The notes under the pieces are model-generated. The model worked only from the letters and a program-made list of their open reading frames with translations, ran no database searches and had not been told where the DNA came from. From NCBI RefSeq assembly GCF_018474025.1, contig NZ_JAHCTA010000011.1:48560-112559 (forward strand): DNA of 64,000 nucleotides, given 5' to 3'. The stretch comes from Alteromonas oceanisediminis (GTDB taxonomy: Bacteria; Pseudomonadota; Gammaproteobacteria; Enterobacterales; Alteromonadaceae). Numbering within the stretch: the first letter of the stretch is position 1; every line of letters starts with the position of its first letter. Shown here piece by piece: positions 1 through 8,213 of this stretch. The position numbers and the translations under genes were made by a program.

Positions 1-326
1 AGTATGATCGATTGTGGTCTATTGTCAAAGTGTCGCCAGATACTTATAAGGCCATTCCTTCTGGAAACAATAAATGCTTGTTAGAGAACGTTAGCATGCA
101 TCCTTATTTTGAAAAAGATACTGACCTAGCAAAGTACATCGCTCATGATAGCCGATGCAGCCTTAAAGCAACTCCTTTTGAAGCCTACACATTCGCTAGA
201 TCTGAAAATGAGCTAATTTCCTTTACTTTTAGTGTTTGCCCTTCTGGTTACGAGGAAAAAGGGTATTGCGAAAAAGTGGCACATTTGTCAACCGACAAAT
301 TGAATAATTCATTAGCAGTTAATTGA
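1..326 (+). CDS. Hypothetical protein, 5' end outside the window
   Basis: The reading frame is open from the first bases of the window (YDR before LWSIVK), so the gene starts upstream and only its last ~107 codons are seen. I do not recognise the family. The visible part is soluble, has no membrane segment, and carries four cysteines spread along it. The next gene follows after 12 bases on the same strand, suggesting co-transcription. Confidence 0.55.
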   Translation, partial: YDRLWSIVKVSPDTYKAIPSGNNKCLLENVSMHPYFEKDTDLAKYIAHDSRCSLKATPFEAYTFARSENELISFTFSVCPSGYEEKGYCEKVAHLSTDKLNNSLAVN

Positions 327-338
327 TATTGGAAATTT

Positions 339-536
339 ATGAATTTACTTAATCTAAATGATGTTATGGCAATGGAATTGTCTGAGATTGATGAGTTGTT
401 ATCGATTCACAAAGCTGAGTTGCAACAAGGTTATGTTCTAAACCAGAACAATCAAAAAGAAGCTATCGATTCTGTGAATTTTGCTTCTGTTGTTAAGACA
501 TTAGAGCGAGCAAAAACGCTTAAAACAGCACATTAA
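339..536 (+). CDS. Small hypothetical protein (65 aa)
   Basis: A short acidic, probably helical protein that starts with ATG 12 bases after the preceding stop. The body is rich in Leu, Glu and Asn, with no motif I can name. Its same-strand spacing with the partial gene upstream is the main argument that it is real. Function unknown. Confidence 0.5.
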   Translation: MNLLNLNDVMAMELSEIDELLSIHKAELQQGYVLNQNNQKEAIDSVNFASVVKTLERAKTLKTAH

Positions 537-692
537 GCGCAATAAGAAATAATTGAGTATAAAACGTATTATTGTCCCACAAACGTAGCACCGTGCTTAT
601 ATCTTAAGTCTCTGAGCCAGCTGGGTTAGCATTGTTGCTGATTGGTATAGTGGGCTCTTAGAGCCTCGAGTTCGCCGTTAGTCTGAGATTGA

Positions 693-1073
693 TTAGCTTT
701 TGTTTGGGAACTCTTCTTCAGTGAAATCACTGATGCAATTGCTTTGCTCGAATGCATCGCCTTGTTTTATACAGTCAGTCATTTTTTGGTTAGGCTCAAG
801 GTAGGCTTCCGTGACAGTGTCTAACGCAACATAACCAGTCATCAATGTGCATGTGGCACCAATCACGCCCCCAGTAACTTTCTCCAAGCCTTCACGTCCG
901 TAATAACATACTGCGCCGTAAATGATACCTGCGATATACCAAGACGACATGATAGAAATGTCCTGATTGGCAATATCGTCTACAGTCTGGTCAATGGTTA
1001 GTGCCTGGTATAAGTCATATCCAGAGTTCGCCAATATGATTGCGCCGATCCCTATAACTACTGCTGTGTACAT
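693..1073 (-). CDS. Hypothetical membrane protein (126 aa)
   Basis: An N-terminal hydrophobic segment (about residues 3-19) is followed by an acidic stretch, then probable second and third hydrophobic segments (about 45-60 and 85-105). The C-terminus is acidic and holds two cysteines. It heads away from the plus-strand pair at 1-536 and belongs to a run of minus-strand small genes reaching to 3.7 kb. Family not recognised; membrane location is inferred from hydrophobicity only. Confidence 0.5.
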   Translation of the reverse strand: MYTAVVIGIGAIILANSGYDLYQALTIDQTVDDIANQDISIMSSWYIAGIIYGAVCYYGREGLEKVTGGVIGATCTLMTGYVALDTVTEAYLEPNQKMTDCIKQGDAFEQSNCISDFTEEEFPNKS

Positions 1074-1100
1074 GAAGAATTCTCCTTACGTTTTTCTATT

Positions 1101-1514
1101 TTAATATCCATACAACCCATTGTTGTAACAGGCCTCATCGATTTGTTTAGCTATTTCCCACACACCATCACGGTCAGATAGATACTTAGCACTGATGACG
1201 GGTACAAAGACGCCATCATTGATGATACAAAGCTCGACCCGGTAGCCTTCGCAGTTACCACTACGCGCAAACACAATCACATTTCCCTTAGGTAGAGACG
1301 CTTGCTTATCCTGCTTGTACTCACCAAAACTGATATATTCCGCTGCGCCATAGGCTGAGCAATCCCAACCCGGCATAACAATCGCCTTGAGTGCTTCTTC
1401 AAATTGCTTTTCCAGCTCTCCATAGCTGCGCTGCTTCACGTATTCAAGCAGACTTGTCTCTTTTCCGTCTTTGATTTTGGGTTGATAAACCATCGTGCGA
1501 ATAGCCAGTTCCAT
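1101..1514 (-). CDS. Hypothetical soluble protein (137 aa)
   Basis: A globular-looking protein with no signal peptide or membrane segment, mixed alpha/beta in composition, ending in NNGLYGY. It starts with ATG and lies 27 bases upstream of the membrane-protein gene in the same direction, so the two may be co-transcribed. I do not recognise a family. Confidence 0.5.
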   Translation of the reverse strand: MELAIRTMVYQPKIKDGKETSLLEYVKQRSYGELEKQFEEALKAIVMPGWDCSAYGAAEYISFGEYKQDKQASLPKGNVIVFARSGNCEGYRVELCIINDGVFVPVISAKYLSDRDGVWEIAKQIDEACYNNGLYGY

Positions 1515-1594
1515 TTAAGAATCCTAATAGTGACTGAATTGCACTCACTATCACTTATATCCGTATTTCCGCTATAAATTAGTCATCGCCTTGT

Positions 1595-2050
1595 CTAATC
1601 AATCAGTTGGGGGAAATTGTTCGATACCTCAAGTCCAGCTGGGGTCACCAGAAGCCACACATTGTCATAGGTCCCAGTTGTAACTGGCTCTTGTGAAATG
1701 TTCGGATAATTAGCAAAGGCGACCACTGCAATCACGTCAGAAACGTTATCGGGCAGGCTCGTCAAGCGAACTGGCGAAAGCGATACTAACTCCAGCGAAT
1801 GAACATCAATGCTTTCACCAAACGTAAGCATTGCCGGAACTTTCTGCTCGAACCACGTGAGGTTTGTAAATTCGTGGATAAGAGATAACGTTTTTTCATC
1901 GTAAACAAATACAACGTCTAGCTTCATTGCATAATTCAGCTCATTATCGGTGACAACTGCATGAATACTCTTGATATGGTTCTTCGCACAAGCTGTTACA
2001 AGTAATATTCCTATAGCCACCGTGAGGATCGTAGCCGCGCGCGATTTCAT
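1595..2050 (-). CDS. Putative lipoprotein (151 aa)
   Basis: The N-terminus has a positive charge (MKSR), a hydrophobic core and a lipobox-like LVTAC ending at about residue 21. Signal peptidase II processing and anchoring to a membrane are therefore likely. The mature part looks beta-rich, with no recognised domain. It sits among small accessory genes on the same strand. Lipoprotein status is from the motif; function is unknown. Confidence 0.55.
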   Translation of the reverse strand: MKSRAATILTVAIGILLVTACAKNHIKSIHAVVTDNELNYAMKLDVVFVYDEKTLSLIHEFTNLTWFEQKVPAMLTFGESIDVHSLELVSLSPVRLTSLPDNVSDVIAVVAFANYPNISQEPVTTGTYDNVWLLVTPAGLEVSNNFPQLID

Positions 2051-2090
2051 TGATTGAATATTCCAAGTTGCAAGTGAATGAATGGCAAGC

Positions 2091-2339
2091 TTAGCCTGTT
2101 ATTGAGCTAACGGGTAGCCCGCCTGCTAGTGCATCTTCGATATCAAAGATTGCGCGGCGCAACTGGCGCAGAGTGTACTCAGCATGTTTCAGCCTTTCAT
2201 TGAGCGCCAATTTCTCGCTCAACAGCTCGGCCTTCTTTGCTTCATTGCGTAATCGCTTCGCGTACTGCTTTGCCAGCCGGAGCTGCGCTTCCGCATCTTC
2301 GACTGTTTTAATCTTTTCTAATCGTTGCGTAAAATTCAT
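2091..2339 (-). CDS. Small coiled-coil protein (82 aa)
   Basis: Almost the whole protein is a charged Lys/Glu/Leu/Ala helix (AEAQLRLAKQYAKRLRNEAK and following), strongly suggesting a coiled coil, with a short flexible tail ending SSITG. No enzymatic motif. It may act as a subunit or scaffold within the element, but nothing visible shows a specific role. Confidence 0.5.
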   Translation of the reverse strand: MNFTQRLEKIKTVEDAEAQLRLAKQYAKRLRNEAKKAELLSEKLALNERLKHAEYTLRQLRRAIFDIEDALAGGLPVSSITG

Positions 2340-2406
2340 AGTGTAAAAACCTGTAATTGATAAACAAAGGATGGGGCATCGCGACCAGCATTCCCTGACT
2401 GGCGCA

Positions 2407-2787
2407 TTATTTGCCCTTTGAGTGTTTTGTCACCACGTAAATCTCGTAACCATCGCCAAGGGTTGCTGGCATTACCCCAAAATCGTTAACTACTGAGCCG
2501 TCGATGGTCGTGTAGTCGTTAAAAAGCATTTGCGTGTAGACTTTACTTTTCATCGCGTGCATTTCGCTGCTGTAGGCCTTGCCTGACGATGCAACGTGGA
2601 TTTGAGACACCTTCTGGGATGGATTAGCTAGATTATGTAGTTGTGTGCGGATCCAGCCGCTGGCGACTTGCTTACCGTTTTTATACCCGCTACCGATAAC
2701 GCTGCGTGGTGTGATATTGCCATTCAGTAGGTTGTTCAGCATGGTTTGGTATTCGATTAATTTAGTCATTTCAGGCAGCCTCGACAA
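2407..2787 (-). CDS. Hypothetical protein (126 aa)
   Basis: Soluble, mixed composition, no signal peptide. The start codon lies inside the end of the upstream gene (17-base overlap with the 2771-3034 gene), so the two are likely translationally coupled. Family not recognised. Confidence 0.5.
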   Translation of the reverse strand: MSRLPEMTKLIEYQTMLNNLLNGNITPRSVIGSGYKNGKQVASGWIRTQLHNLANPSQKVSQIHVASSGKAYSSEMHAMKSKVYTQMLFNDYTTIDGSVVNDFGVMPATLGDGYEIYVVTKHSKGK

Positions 2788-3034
2788 CAGTAAACGTGTG
2801 ACGGCCTTGAGCGTTGTAGCAGTTAACTAAAAAGCCAGACGGGTTGACCGCGATACGCACTTCAAATCGACCGCATGAGTGGCCTGCACCCCAGAAAAAG
2901 CCTGTATAGTTATTGCATTGCCACGTCGCCAGTTTGCGCTTGTGGTGCTTCGGTGGCTGAGGTGAGCTATCCGACACAAGAATTTTTGTGCCTTTCTTAA
3001 CTTGCTCAAAATCACTGATGGAATTTAACTCCAT
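2771..3034 (-). CDS. Hypothetical protein (87 aa)
   Basis: A small protein with a basic patch (PPKHHKRKLATWQCNN) followed by a glycine/aromatic stretch containing two Cys (one in GHSCGRF). It overlaps both neighbours, its start touching the stop of the 3034-3390 gene, which is the pattern of a compact operon. The alternative frame in this interval (62 codons) lacks such coupling and was not chosen. No known family. Confidence 0.5.
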   Translation of the reverse strand: MELNSISDFEQVKKGTKILVSDSSPQPPKHHKRKLATWQCNNYTGFFWGAGHSCGRFEVRIAVNPSGFLVNCYNAQGRHTFTVVEAA

Positions 3035-3390
3035 TACCCCTGCTCCTCTTCTGTTACTCGCTTATCTAAACGCGCCCCTTCCAAATTGATAGTGTGCGTT
3101 GGCGAGTCACTGTTTATATCGCCGTATACGCGTACCATTAATTGGCCGTCATACTTCTCAATATAAATGGGCTGACCCATATCATCGTCTGAGCAGCAGT
3201 CACCATAGCCCTTGATATGGATCCCCAAACCTAAGCCGCTCTTAGTATTGATAACGCCCATGGTGTCTTCGCCGGTTGCCTCGTCGTGCAGGGCAAAGCA
3301 AAGATTCCCGTCATTGGCGCCGACGGTATAGCCAGCCGCAATGAGTGTGTGTATGGCGTTCCCTATGTCCGTTGCAGTCGGCATTGACAT
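3034..3390 (-). CDS. Hypothetical protein (118 aa)
   Basis: An acidic soluble protein with a CCSDDD cluster about residues 63-68 and a predicted beta-rich body. It is first in a run of overlapping minus-strand genes (3034-3390, 2771-3034, 2407-2787). Function unknown; the organisation resembles clusters of small cargo genes on conjugative plasmids. Confidence 0.5.
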   Translation of the reverse strand: MSMPTATDIGNAIHTLIAAGYTVGANDGNLCFALHDEATGEDTMGVINTKSGLGLGIHIKGYGDCCSDDDMGQPIYIEKYDGQLMVRVYGDINSDSPTHTINLEGARLDKRVTEEEQG

Positions 3391-3456
3391 ATTTTATTTA
3401 GCTCCAATGGTGAACAGTAAAGCCAGGTTAACGCGCTTGCTTATTCACGCTGCAAA

Positions 3457-3699
3457 TCAGGCGCAGAGCATCCCACCCTTGCTTATCACAAAATCCACCT
3501 GTGAAATCGCTTCTGTCCGCGACCCAAGCCACTGTGTTGCGTGTTTGATGGCTTCTTCTCATATCGTTGCTTTAATCTTCACTTGCCAACTGCACTGCGT
3601 ATTCCCGTCCAGTCGATGCTCGCCCTTGAATGACAACTAGTTATCCGGCGCGGTTTTTGTATGAAAAATACGCGCTAGCATTTGTCGAGATACTGGCAT
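3457..3699 (-). pseudogene. Small accessory gene interrupted by two in-frame stops
   Basis: A minus-strand frame starts with ATG at 3699, preceded by a good TAGGAG ribosome site (3706-3711). It reads protein-like for 81 codons but contains TAG at 3637-3639 and TGA at 3559-3561. Text such as CSWQVKIKATI, then EEAIKHATQWLGSRTEAI, continues smoothly across the TGA. This suggests a decayed gene, for example TGG or CAG codons mutated to stops. Alternatively it could be a 20-aa leader plus unrelated frames. No family recognised. Confidence 0.4.
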
Positions 3700-3877
3700 A
3701 GGTCGCTCCTACGCTATGGATTGAGTGATTAAGGGATTTGTGTTCTTAAGCACGGATAACGGTACGCAGCTGGTTTAGCAGGTCTCACTAATAAGCCAGA
3801 AATCAGACCGAAGGAACAGGTGAGGTTTGGGTTAAATACCACTATATTTTCAAATATGGAAATCGGAGGTGTCGAGA

Positions 3878-4057
3878 ATGATGAATGAGATTGAGGGCGT
3901 GTACTTTTGGGCGCGTGTGAAGTCAGAGACCGACAAGATACTCATTGTCGAACAAGTGAGAATCGGTTTCTATCTCATGGCAACGGACAAGCTCTACCCC
4001 CGGGAGGCTGTCGAACTGCTGTCATTGCCTATTCCGTCGCCTTTTAATGTTGCTTAA
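3878..4057 (+). CDS. Small hypothetical protein (59 aa)
   Basis: A compact protein-like sequence (GVYFWARVKSETDK, then PREAVELLSLP). The perfect GGAGGT at 3865-3870 lies seven bases before ATG 3878, so I prefer this start over the GTG at 3869, which overlaps the ribosome site. It is the only plus-strand gene between 0.5 and 8.2 kb with a convincing start. Function unknown. Confidence 0.5.
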   Translation: MMNEIEGVYFWARVKSETDKILIVEQVRIGFYLMATDKLYPREAVELLSLPIPSPFNVA

Positions 4058-4067
4058 CAATGTCAAT

Positions 4068-4169
4068 TTAGCGCCCAGTCGTACCATCAAAAGTGTTTTG
4101 CGGCACTGTCCGGACTAGTGCTATAGACCCTTCGCCCTCCCTGCACAATTTGCCATCCATGGCGACCAT
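4068..4169 (-). CDS. Possible micro-ORF downstream of ssb (33 aa)
   Basis: A 33-codon minus-strand ORF begins with ATG at 4169, eight bases after the ssb stop, and ends at TAA 4068-4070. The sequence (MVAMDGKLCREGEG...) is plausible but too short to judge. It is listed because it would sit in the ssb transcript; no function is suggested. Confidence 0.25.
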   Translation of the reverse strand: MVAMDGKLCREGEGSIALVRTVPQNTFDGTTGR

Positions 4170-4176
4170 GAACTCG

Positions 4177-4701
4177 TTACTGATTGGCGAAGTCCGGTAC
4201 TTCAAACCCATGCCGTGTTTGCTGGTGCTGGTTCTGATGTGGACGTGGTGGCTGATAGTTTCTCCCGTTATTGAGTCGCGCCACAGGCTGCTGGTTTTGC
4301 GGTGGATGGCTATTCGTTTGTTGTGCTTGCTGATAGCCTGCGCTTTGTTGTTGATTAGCAGCTTGCTGCTTACCGCGACTTAGCAGTTCAAAACTATCGA
4401 CAACGACCTCAGTTGTTTCCCGATTATTGCCTTGTTGATCTTGCCATTTGCAAACGTTTAGCTTGCCTTCCAAGAATATTTCGGAGCCTTTCTGTAATAA
4501 GTTGCTGATAAGCTCGGCTGTTTTGCGGTAAGCAACCCCCTTCAGCCAAGTCGTATTCTCAACCTTTTGACCGTTATTGTCAGTATACGCCGATGTACTT
4601 GCCAGACTGAAATTCACCACCAAATCGCCTGACTGTAGGTTCTTCGCTTCTAGTTGACCGATATTACCCTTCGCTATGACTTTAATAAAACCGCGTGACA
4701 T
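4177..4701 (-). CDS. ssb: Single-stranded DNA-binding protein (plasmid/ICE type)
   Basis: The OB fold covers about residues 1-110 (MSRGFIKVIAKGNIG, then NTTWLKGVAYRKTAELI, then GSEIFLEGKLNV), as in bacterial SSB, which coats single-stranded DNA during replication, repair and conjugation. A Gln/Asn-rich linker follows (about 115-160). Unusually, the tail ends EVPDFANQ instead of the acidic DDDIPF-type tip that recruits host repair proteins. Accessory SSBs are common on conjugative plasmids and integrative elements, which fits the surrounding small genes. Length (174 aa) is normal. Confidence 0.93.
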   Translation of the reverse strand: MSRGFIKVIAKGNIGQLEAKNLQSGDLVVNFSLASTSAYTDNNGQKVENTTWLKGVAYRKTAELISNLLQKGSEIFLEGKLNVCKWQDQQGNNRETTEVVVDSFELLSRGKQQAANQQQSAGYQQAQQTNSHPPQNQQPVARLNNGRNYQPPRPHQNQHQQTRHGFEVPDFANQ

Positions 4702-4866
4702 ATTATTTCCTCAAAATTGACATTAAGGTTTTTATCTCTTGCTGAGATGATTTCATTATCAATTAAGTCGAATATCACGCCACAAACCAGAACACTCTTA
4801 CACTGCCCTGTACCGCTTGGGAAAAGTCTTTATCTCGCTGCGGCTCTTTTCGCTTTGCACTACAAA

Positions 4867-5046
4867 TCAGCTGACTGGGCAGATTGCTTTGGCAACATCC
4901 AACATGCCTTGCACATAGGCAGCCTTTACTTCAGATTGATGTGCTTTCTGTGAATTGAGGAATCGCTGGTGCTCTTCTATACGCCGGCCTTTATATGCGC
5001 TTGGGCGACTCCATGAGCACTGTTTGGAACGAACGGGTGCAGACAA
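4867..5046 (-). CDS. Possible small gene, TTG start (59 aa)
   Basis: The frame reads protein-like (RRIEEHQRFLNSQKAH, then AAYVQGMLDVAKAIC) and ends at TGA 4867-4869. The only in-frame start after the preceding TAA (5074-5076) is TTG at 5046. Upstream of that TAA the same frame continues to an ATG nine codons further, so a longer gene with an in-frame stop is possible. Function unknown. Confidence 0.35.
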   Translation of the reverse strand: MSAPVRSKQCSWSRPSAYKGRRIEEHQRFLNSQKAHQSEVKAAYVQGMLDVAKAICPVS

Positions 5047-5054
5047 CCGCCAGT

Positions 5055-5270
5055 ATGCTTTATGAAGATCGCTTTAACCCATATCTGAGGAGCCAAATTT
5101 CATTTCGTGAAAATTTGTACGGAGACAACCCTTTCGAAAATAGTGCTAAACTGCTCGTCAAAGAGATTACATCAGTAAGCGAACCAGGCTCATTCGCATT
5201 AATTACCTTAGGCTTGATGTTAGCGCTCTGGCGGAAACTCGCGAAGCGACATGTAATAATTCCTGTCTAG
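5055..5270 (+). pseudogene. Fragment with a PEP-CTERM-like C-terminal sorting signal
   Basis: The last ~30 residues read SVSEPGSFALITLGLMLALW followed by RKLAKRH. This is the pattern of a PEP-CTERM tail: a (V)xEP motif, a hydrophobic helix, then a basic end, used by exosortase systems to sort exported proteins. The upstream part (~40 residues from ATG 5055) is too short for a full exported protein and has no signal peptide. An in-frame ATG also occurs at 4995. Best read as the 3' remnant of a larger gene; a coincidental ORF is possible. Confidence 0.4.
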
Positions 5271-5338
5271 TGGGGGAGGGGGTATGTACGTAGTTTCTCG
5301 ACCCATATAATCGTTTAAACCCGTGATTACCCTTTGCT

Positions 5339-5518
5339 TTACCTGATAATGCCGTGTTTTTGGAGTTCCTCGACAGCGGCTTTGATACTGCCAAACTGGT
5401 TAACCAGCTTATGCATCGCCACCTTTTTCGCTTCTTCCGATTCTCTCTGATTGAACGTATCCCACCATGTTTTGAGGATGATTGGCGGTAGTGATTGGGG
5501 TTGTGATGATCGCTTCAT
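5339..5518 (-). CDS. Small hypothetical protein (59 aa)
   Basis: A clear short ORF starts with ATG at 5518 and ends with TAA 5339-5341. The product (MKRSSQPQSL, then KTWWDTFNQRESEEAKK, then FGSIKAAVEELQKHGIIR) has a basic start, an aromatic patch and a C-terminal amphipathic helix that could be DNA-binding. It lies 15 bases downstream of the 5534-5755 gene on the same strand. No family recognised, but the sequence quality is good for its size. Confidence 0.5.
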   Translation of the reverse strand: MKRSSQPQSLPPIILKTWWDTFNQRESEEAKKVAMHKLVNQFGSIKAAVEELQKHGIIR

Positions 5519-5533
5519 ACGGTGTTAGTTCCT

Positions 5534-5755
5534 TTAACAGTAACGGCATAATACAACACGAGGGTGCGTTAAGCAGCTATTATAAAGCGCTTCAACCGCG
5601 TTTTGAGAACCACTGAAAACACCTGTCACCCGACCATTGTCACTTTCACAAGTAATACTAAGCCCCCATTTTGCGCTTTCGCTTGCCAGCACCACGCCAC
5701 TAAGGTCTAGTCCAATGCTTTCGATTTGTTGTTTGAGTTGATGATTGTCGCGCAC
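5534..5755 (-). CDS. Small hypothetical protein (73 aa), GTG start
   Basis: The frame opens at GTG 5755 (no in-frame ATG upstream before a stop). The product has a helical start (RDNHQLKQQIESIGLDLSG), then a beta-rich middle (WGLSITCESDNGRVTGVFSG), and ends CRYC. It lies between the DUF4942-like methyltransferase gene and the 59-aa gene on the same strand, so the three may form one transcript. Function unknown. Confidence 0.45.
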   Translation of the reverse strand: MRDNHQLKQQIESIGLDLSGVVLASESAKWGLSITCESDNGRVTGVFSGSQNAVEALYNSCLTHPRVVLCRYC

Positions 5756-5862
5756 GTTTGCGTTGTCCTTGTTCTGAAGTTACCGCTTATTATGCCGTTG
5801 CGGTGCTTTTACACCACAAATCAGCGCCTTTCACATGACAGACGCAGACATTTGTTTTGCAC

Positions 5863-7704
5863 TCACGCAGCCTGCGTTAATTTAAGCATCGATGAGGGCA
5901 GAATCTTCATTGATTCACTAATATTCCACACCTCATCAGCCGGTGCATCTTCGCCGGTTTCCTCAGCAAATTCTTCTTTGCTTCTCACCCACCCAAGAAT
6001 TCGACTGACCGCTGTGTTCAGGCGGAGCATCGCGGCTTGATTGAAGCTTAAGTGCCGGTTGCCGTTCTTATAGAAACGGATTTTCACAAGCTCGACACTT
6101 TCACCGTCAGGGGTTGTCCCGGTGATATAATACGCATCCCCGTAGCCTATGTGCTCATAGCGACAGGAGCCGTACAAATTTCCGTAGCCCAGCAGACGAA
6201 AGGCGACGATTAAATCATCGGTAAATTGGCGCGCGGACTCGTTTAATCCATGATCCCAACTGTTGTGACCAAAGTTACCCCATGTGCTGATAACAAATCG
6301 ATAATCCAACATTCGCTTTGACTGCCTATCTAGGCTTTCTCCATCCCCATGGTAGCGGTTGTAACGCCAAGAATCGTCAAACACTCGGGTGTTCGATTTA
6401 TAGTATGTCTTTATCGAGTCTGCGTTAGTCAAGCTTTTATAAATATCGATTAAACTTTCTTCGATCAGCTCATTGCCCATTTCAACCGCATATTGGATGA
6501 CATAGACACAATTCTTATAAGTGAAATCGAGCGCAGTAGCAGAGAGTTGATTGAGCAATGTCTTTTTGTTCTCAGCAGTTAACTTTTCTTTGATGGCGTC
6601 GAGCTCATCAAACAACAGGCCCCAAAATACGCCGCGCCATCCATACAGCTTGGCCCTTACCGATTCTAATAAATCCTCGTATTTGATTCCGAGTTCAGAC
6701 AGCAAGTTCCCGTCTAACTTTCCAATCGTTTTGTATTGATTGAGCGTGTGCTGCATATTGCGTTCGTAGCTCTCCAGAAGCGCCCAAATCACACCGCGAC
6801 TTTTCACTAATTCAAAGCTCTCAGTCCCTTCCTTTTTCATCTCAGCTTTCACCCGCTGACGTTCAACGTACTCGTGAAATTTGTCCGTAGTCTCACTTGT
6901 CGTTTTATGAAGCCCCAACTCTTCACTAATGAACTTTAGAAATGGACTTGTTGCTTTAATCCCCAAATCAGGCCGGTAGTGATAGCGTCGCTGCTCCCAG
7001 CGTTCCCCGGCTGCGTCTTTCTCTTCTTCCAAGGCTTCTTGAGACAAATCGACAAAGGAAAATCGTACTAGGTGCACTTTAGCGCGCGCTTTTCTTTCGG
7101 CATCGAGGAAATCTGATGTGGTAATGATCTCGGAAAACTCTATCCCGCGACTCTTAATCGCCTGTTTTATCAGTTTACTTTCGGTCCAACGCTCTGGGAT
7201 TACTGCATACAAGACTTTAAACGCCAGCTCTTGAAGCAATCGCGCAATCCATGCTTCAAATTCCCGGTAAGGAGGGTTACAAAAACCAAACGTTACACTC
7301 TTCGTTATAAGATTCGTTTCTGCGAATTCGGTGCCAATGAGGTGAATATTCTTGCCGCGATAGGTGCTGGTATGAATGCCGGCCTTTTCTATTGCGTATG
7401 CTTTGACGCTGGCACCTATTTTATCTTTGTTGGCGTTCAACGTATCTCGAATAGCGGTGACCACACGCCCGCACCCCGCACCTATATCGAGCACCGTAGG
7501 GTTTTTATCTCGTCCCTCAAGCTCATACACCATGCTAAGGCGCTTTACATCATCAGTGATGACCTGGATTTGTGCTGCCGTGGTGGGGTACCACTCGTAA
7601 TCTTCGTTCGCGGCTTTTAAGGCCTTAACCGTGGCACTCACTGACGCTTGCTTAACCTTTGCCAGTTGCGCTGAGGGTTGTTCAAATAGATTGGATTGTT
7701 CCAT
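5863..7704 (-). CDS. DUF4942/class I adenine-methyltransferase-like protein
   Basis: This 613-residue protein has a SAM-binding motif I (TVLDIGAGCGRVV, about residues 68-80) and a catalytic NPPY motif (about 141-144, in FGFCNPPYREFEAW), as in N6-adenine DNA methyltransferases. The rest (from about 230) resembles DUF4942, a domain found fused to such methyltransferases on conjugative elements. No restriction endonuclease is adjacent, so it may protect the element's DNA or regulate it rather than form a restriction system. Activity on DNA is inferred from NPPY. Upstream lies a terminator-containing gap. Confidence 0.75.
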   Translation of the reverse strand: MEQSNLFEQPSAQLAKVKQASVSATVKALKAANEDYEWYPTTAAQIQVITDDVKRLSMVYELEGRDKNPTVLDIGAGCGRVVTAIRDTLNANKDKIGASVKAYAIEKAGIHTSTYRGKNIHLIGTEFAETNLITKSVTFGFCNPPYREFEAWIARLLQELAFKVLYAVIPERWTESKLIKQAIKSRGIEFSEIITTSDFLDAERKARAKVHLVRFSFVDLSQEALEEEKDAAGERWEQRRYHYRPDLGIKATSPFLKFISEELGLHKTTSETTDKFHEYVERQRVKAEMKKEGTESFELVKSRGVIWALLESYERNMQHTLNQYKTIGKLDGNLLSELGIKYEDLLESVRAKLYGWRGVFWGLLFDELDAIKEKLTAENKKTLLNQLSATALDFTYKNCVYVIQYAVEMGNELIEESLIDIYKSLTNADSIKTYYKSNTRVFDDSWRYNRYHGDGESLDRQSKRMLDYRFVISTWGNFGHNSWDHGLNESARQFTDDLIVAFRLLGYGNLYGSCRYEHIGYGDAYYITGTTPDGESVELVKIRFYKNGNRHLSFNQAAMLRLNTAVSRILGWVRSKEEFAEETGEDAPADEVWNISESMKILPSSMLKLTQAA

Positions 7705-8213
7705 GGGTTAGGCTCATCTTGTCGTTAATTGGCTGAACCACCGTTTAGGTCACTAATTTACGATATCTATTTGTATGTGACTGATACTATTGGAAATATA
7801 AGAGTTATTTTGCTACGAAACAATCTGACAACACTGAGCAAAATAGCAGAGTTGATATTTTTGAAGCACAAAAAAAACCGCTGTGGTGAGCGGTTTTTTG
7901 CTGAAACGGTCGGTAATCGTTGCATCTGGTCGTGTCAAACACTGTAGCCAAGAATAGAAAGTATAATTCTATTGGTAAAATGCGCAACAAATTTCATTAA
8001 ATTCAATCAAAAGCGTCATTCAATAGTGTCCAGCATTGGCTTGATAAACGAAACCTTGATTCGCTTTTCCTAAACAAAACTCCAAAAACACGCATAGCGA
8101 ATGAGATTTATTTGTATATGAATAAATCATACATATTTTAATTTCACAATCCCTTTACTCCCTTTGAATTGAGGGTAATCTATATTCTAATTACTGGCAT
8201 ATGAAGGTGTGAT
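7705..8213. other. Gene-free 509-bp interval with a bidirectional hairpin
   Basis: No ORF here looks coding; the two ~70-codon frames run through the hairpin at 7872-7899. The region is AT-rich and contains promoters for the divergent genes on either side. The end near 8200 carries the ribosome site (GAAGG) of the antitoxin gene at 8214. Nothing else recognised. Confidence 0.6.
7872..7899. terminator. Rho-independent terminator (both strands)
   Basis: A perfect 11-bp stem (AAAAAACCGCT / AGCGGTTTTTT) around a 6-base loop gives a GC-rich core flanked by A and T runs, so it can terminate in either direction. It does not lie directly after a gene in this window, which hints at rearranged ends. 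Confidence 0.8.

Noticed and set aside
3341..3640. Plus-strand 99-codon ORF
   Set aside because: It overlaps the start of a minus-strand gene and the decayed small gene; no ribosome site, and the composition is shadow-like.
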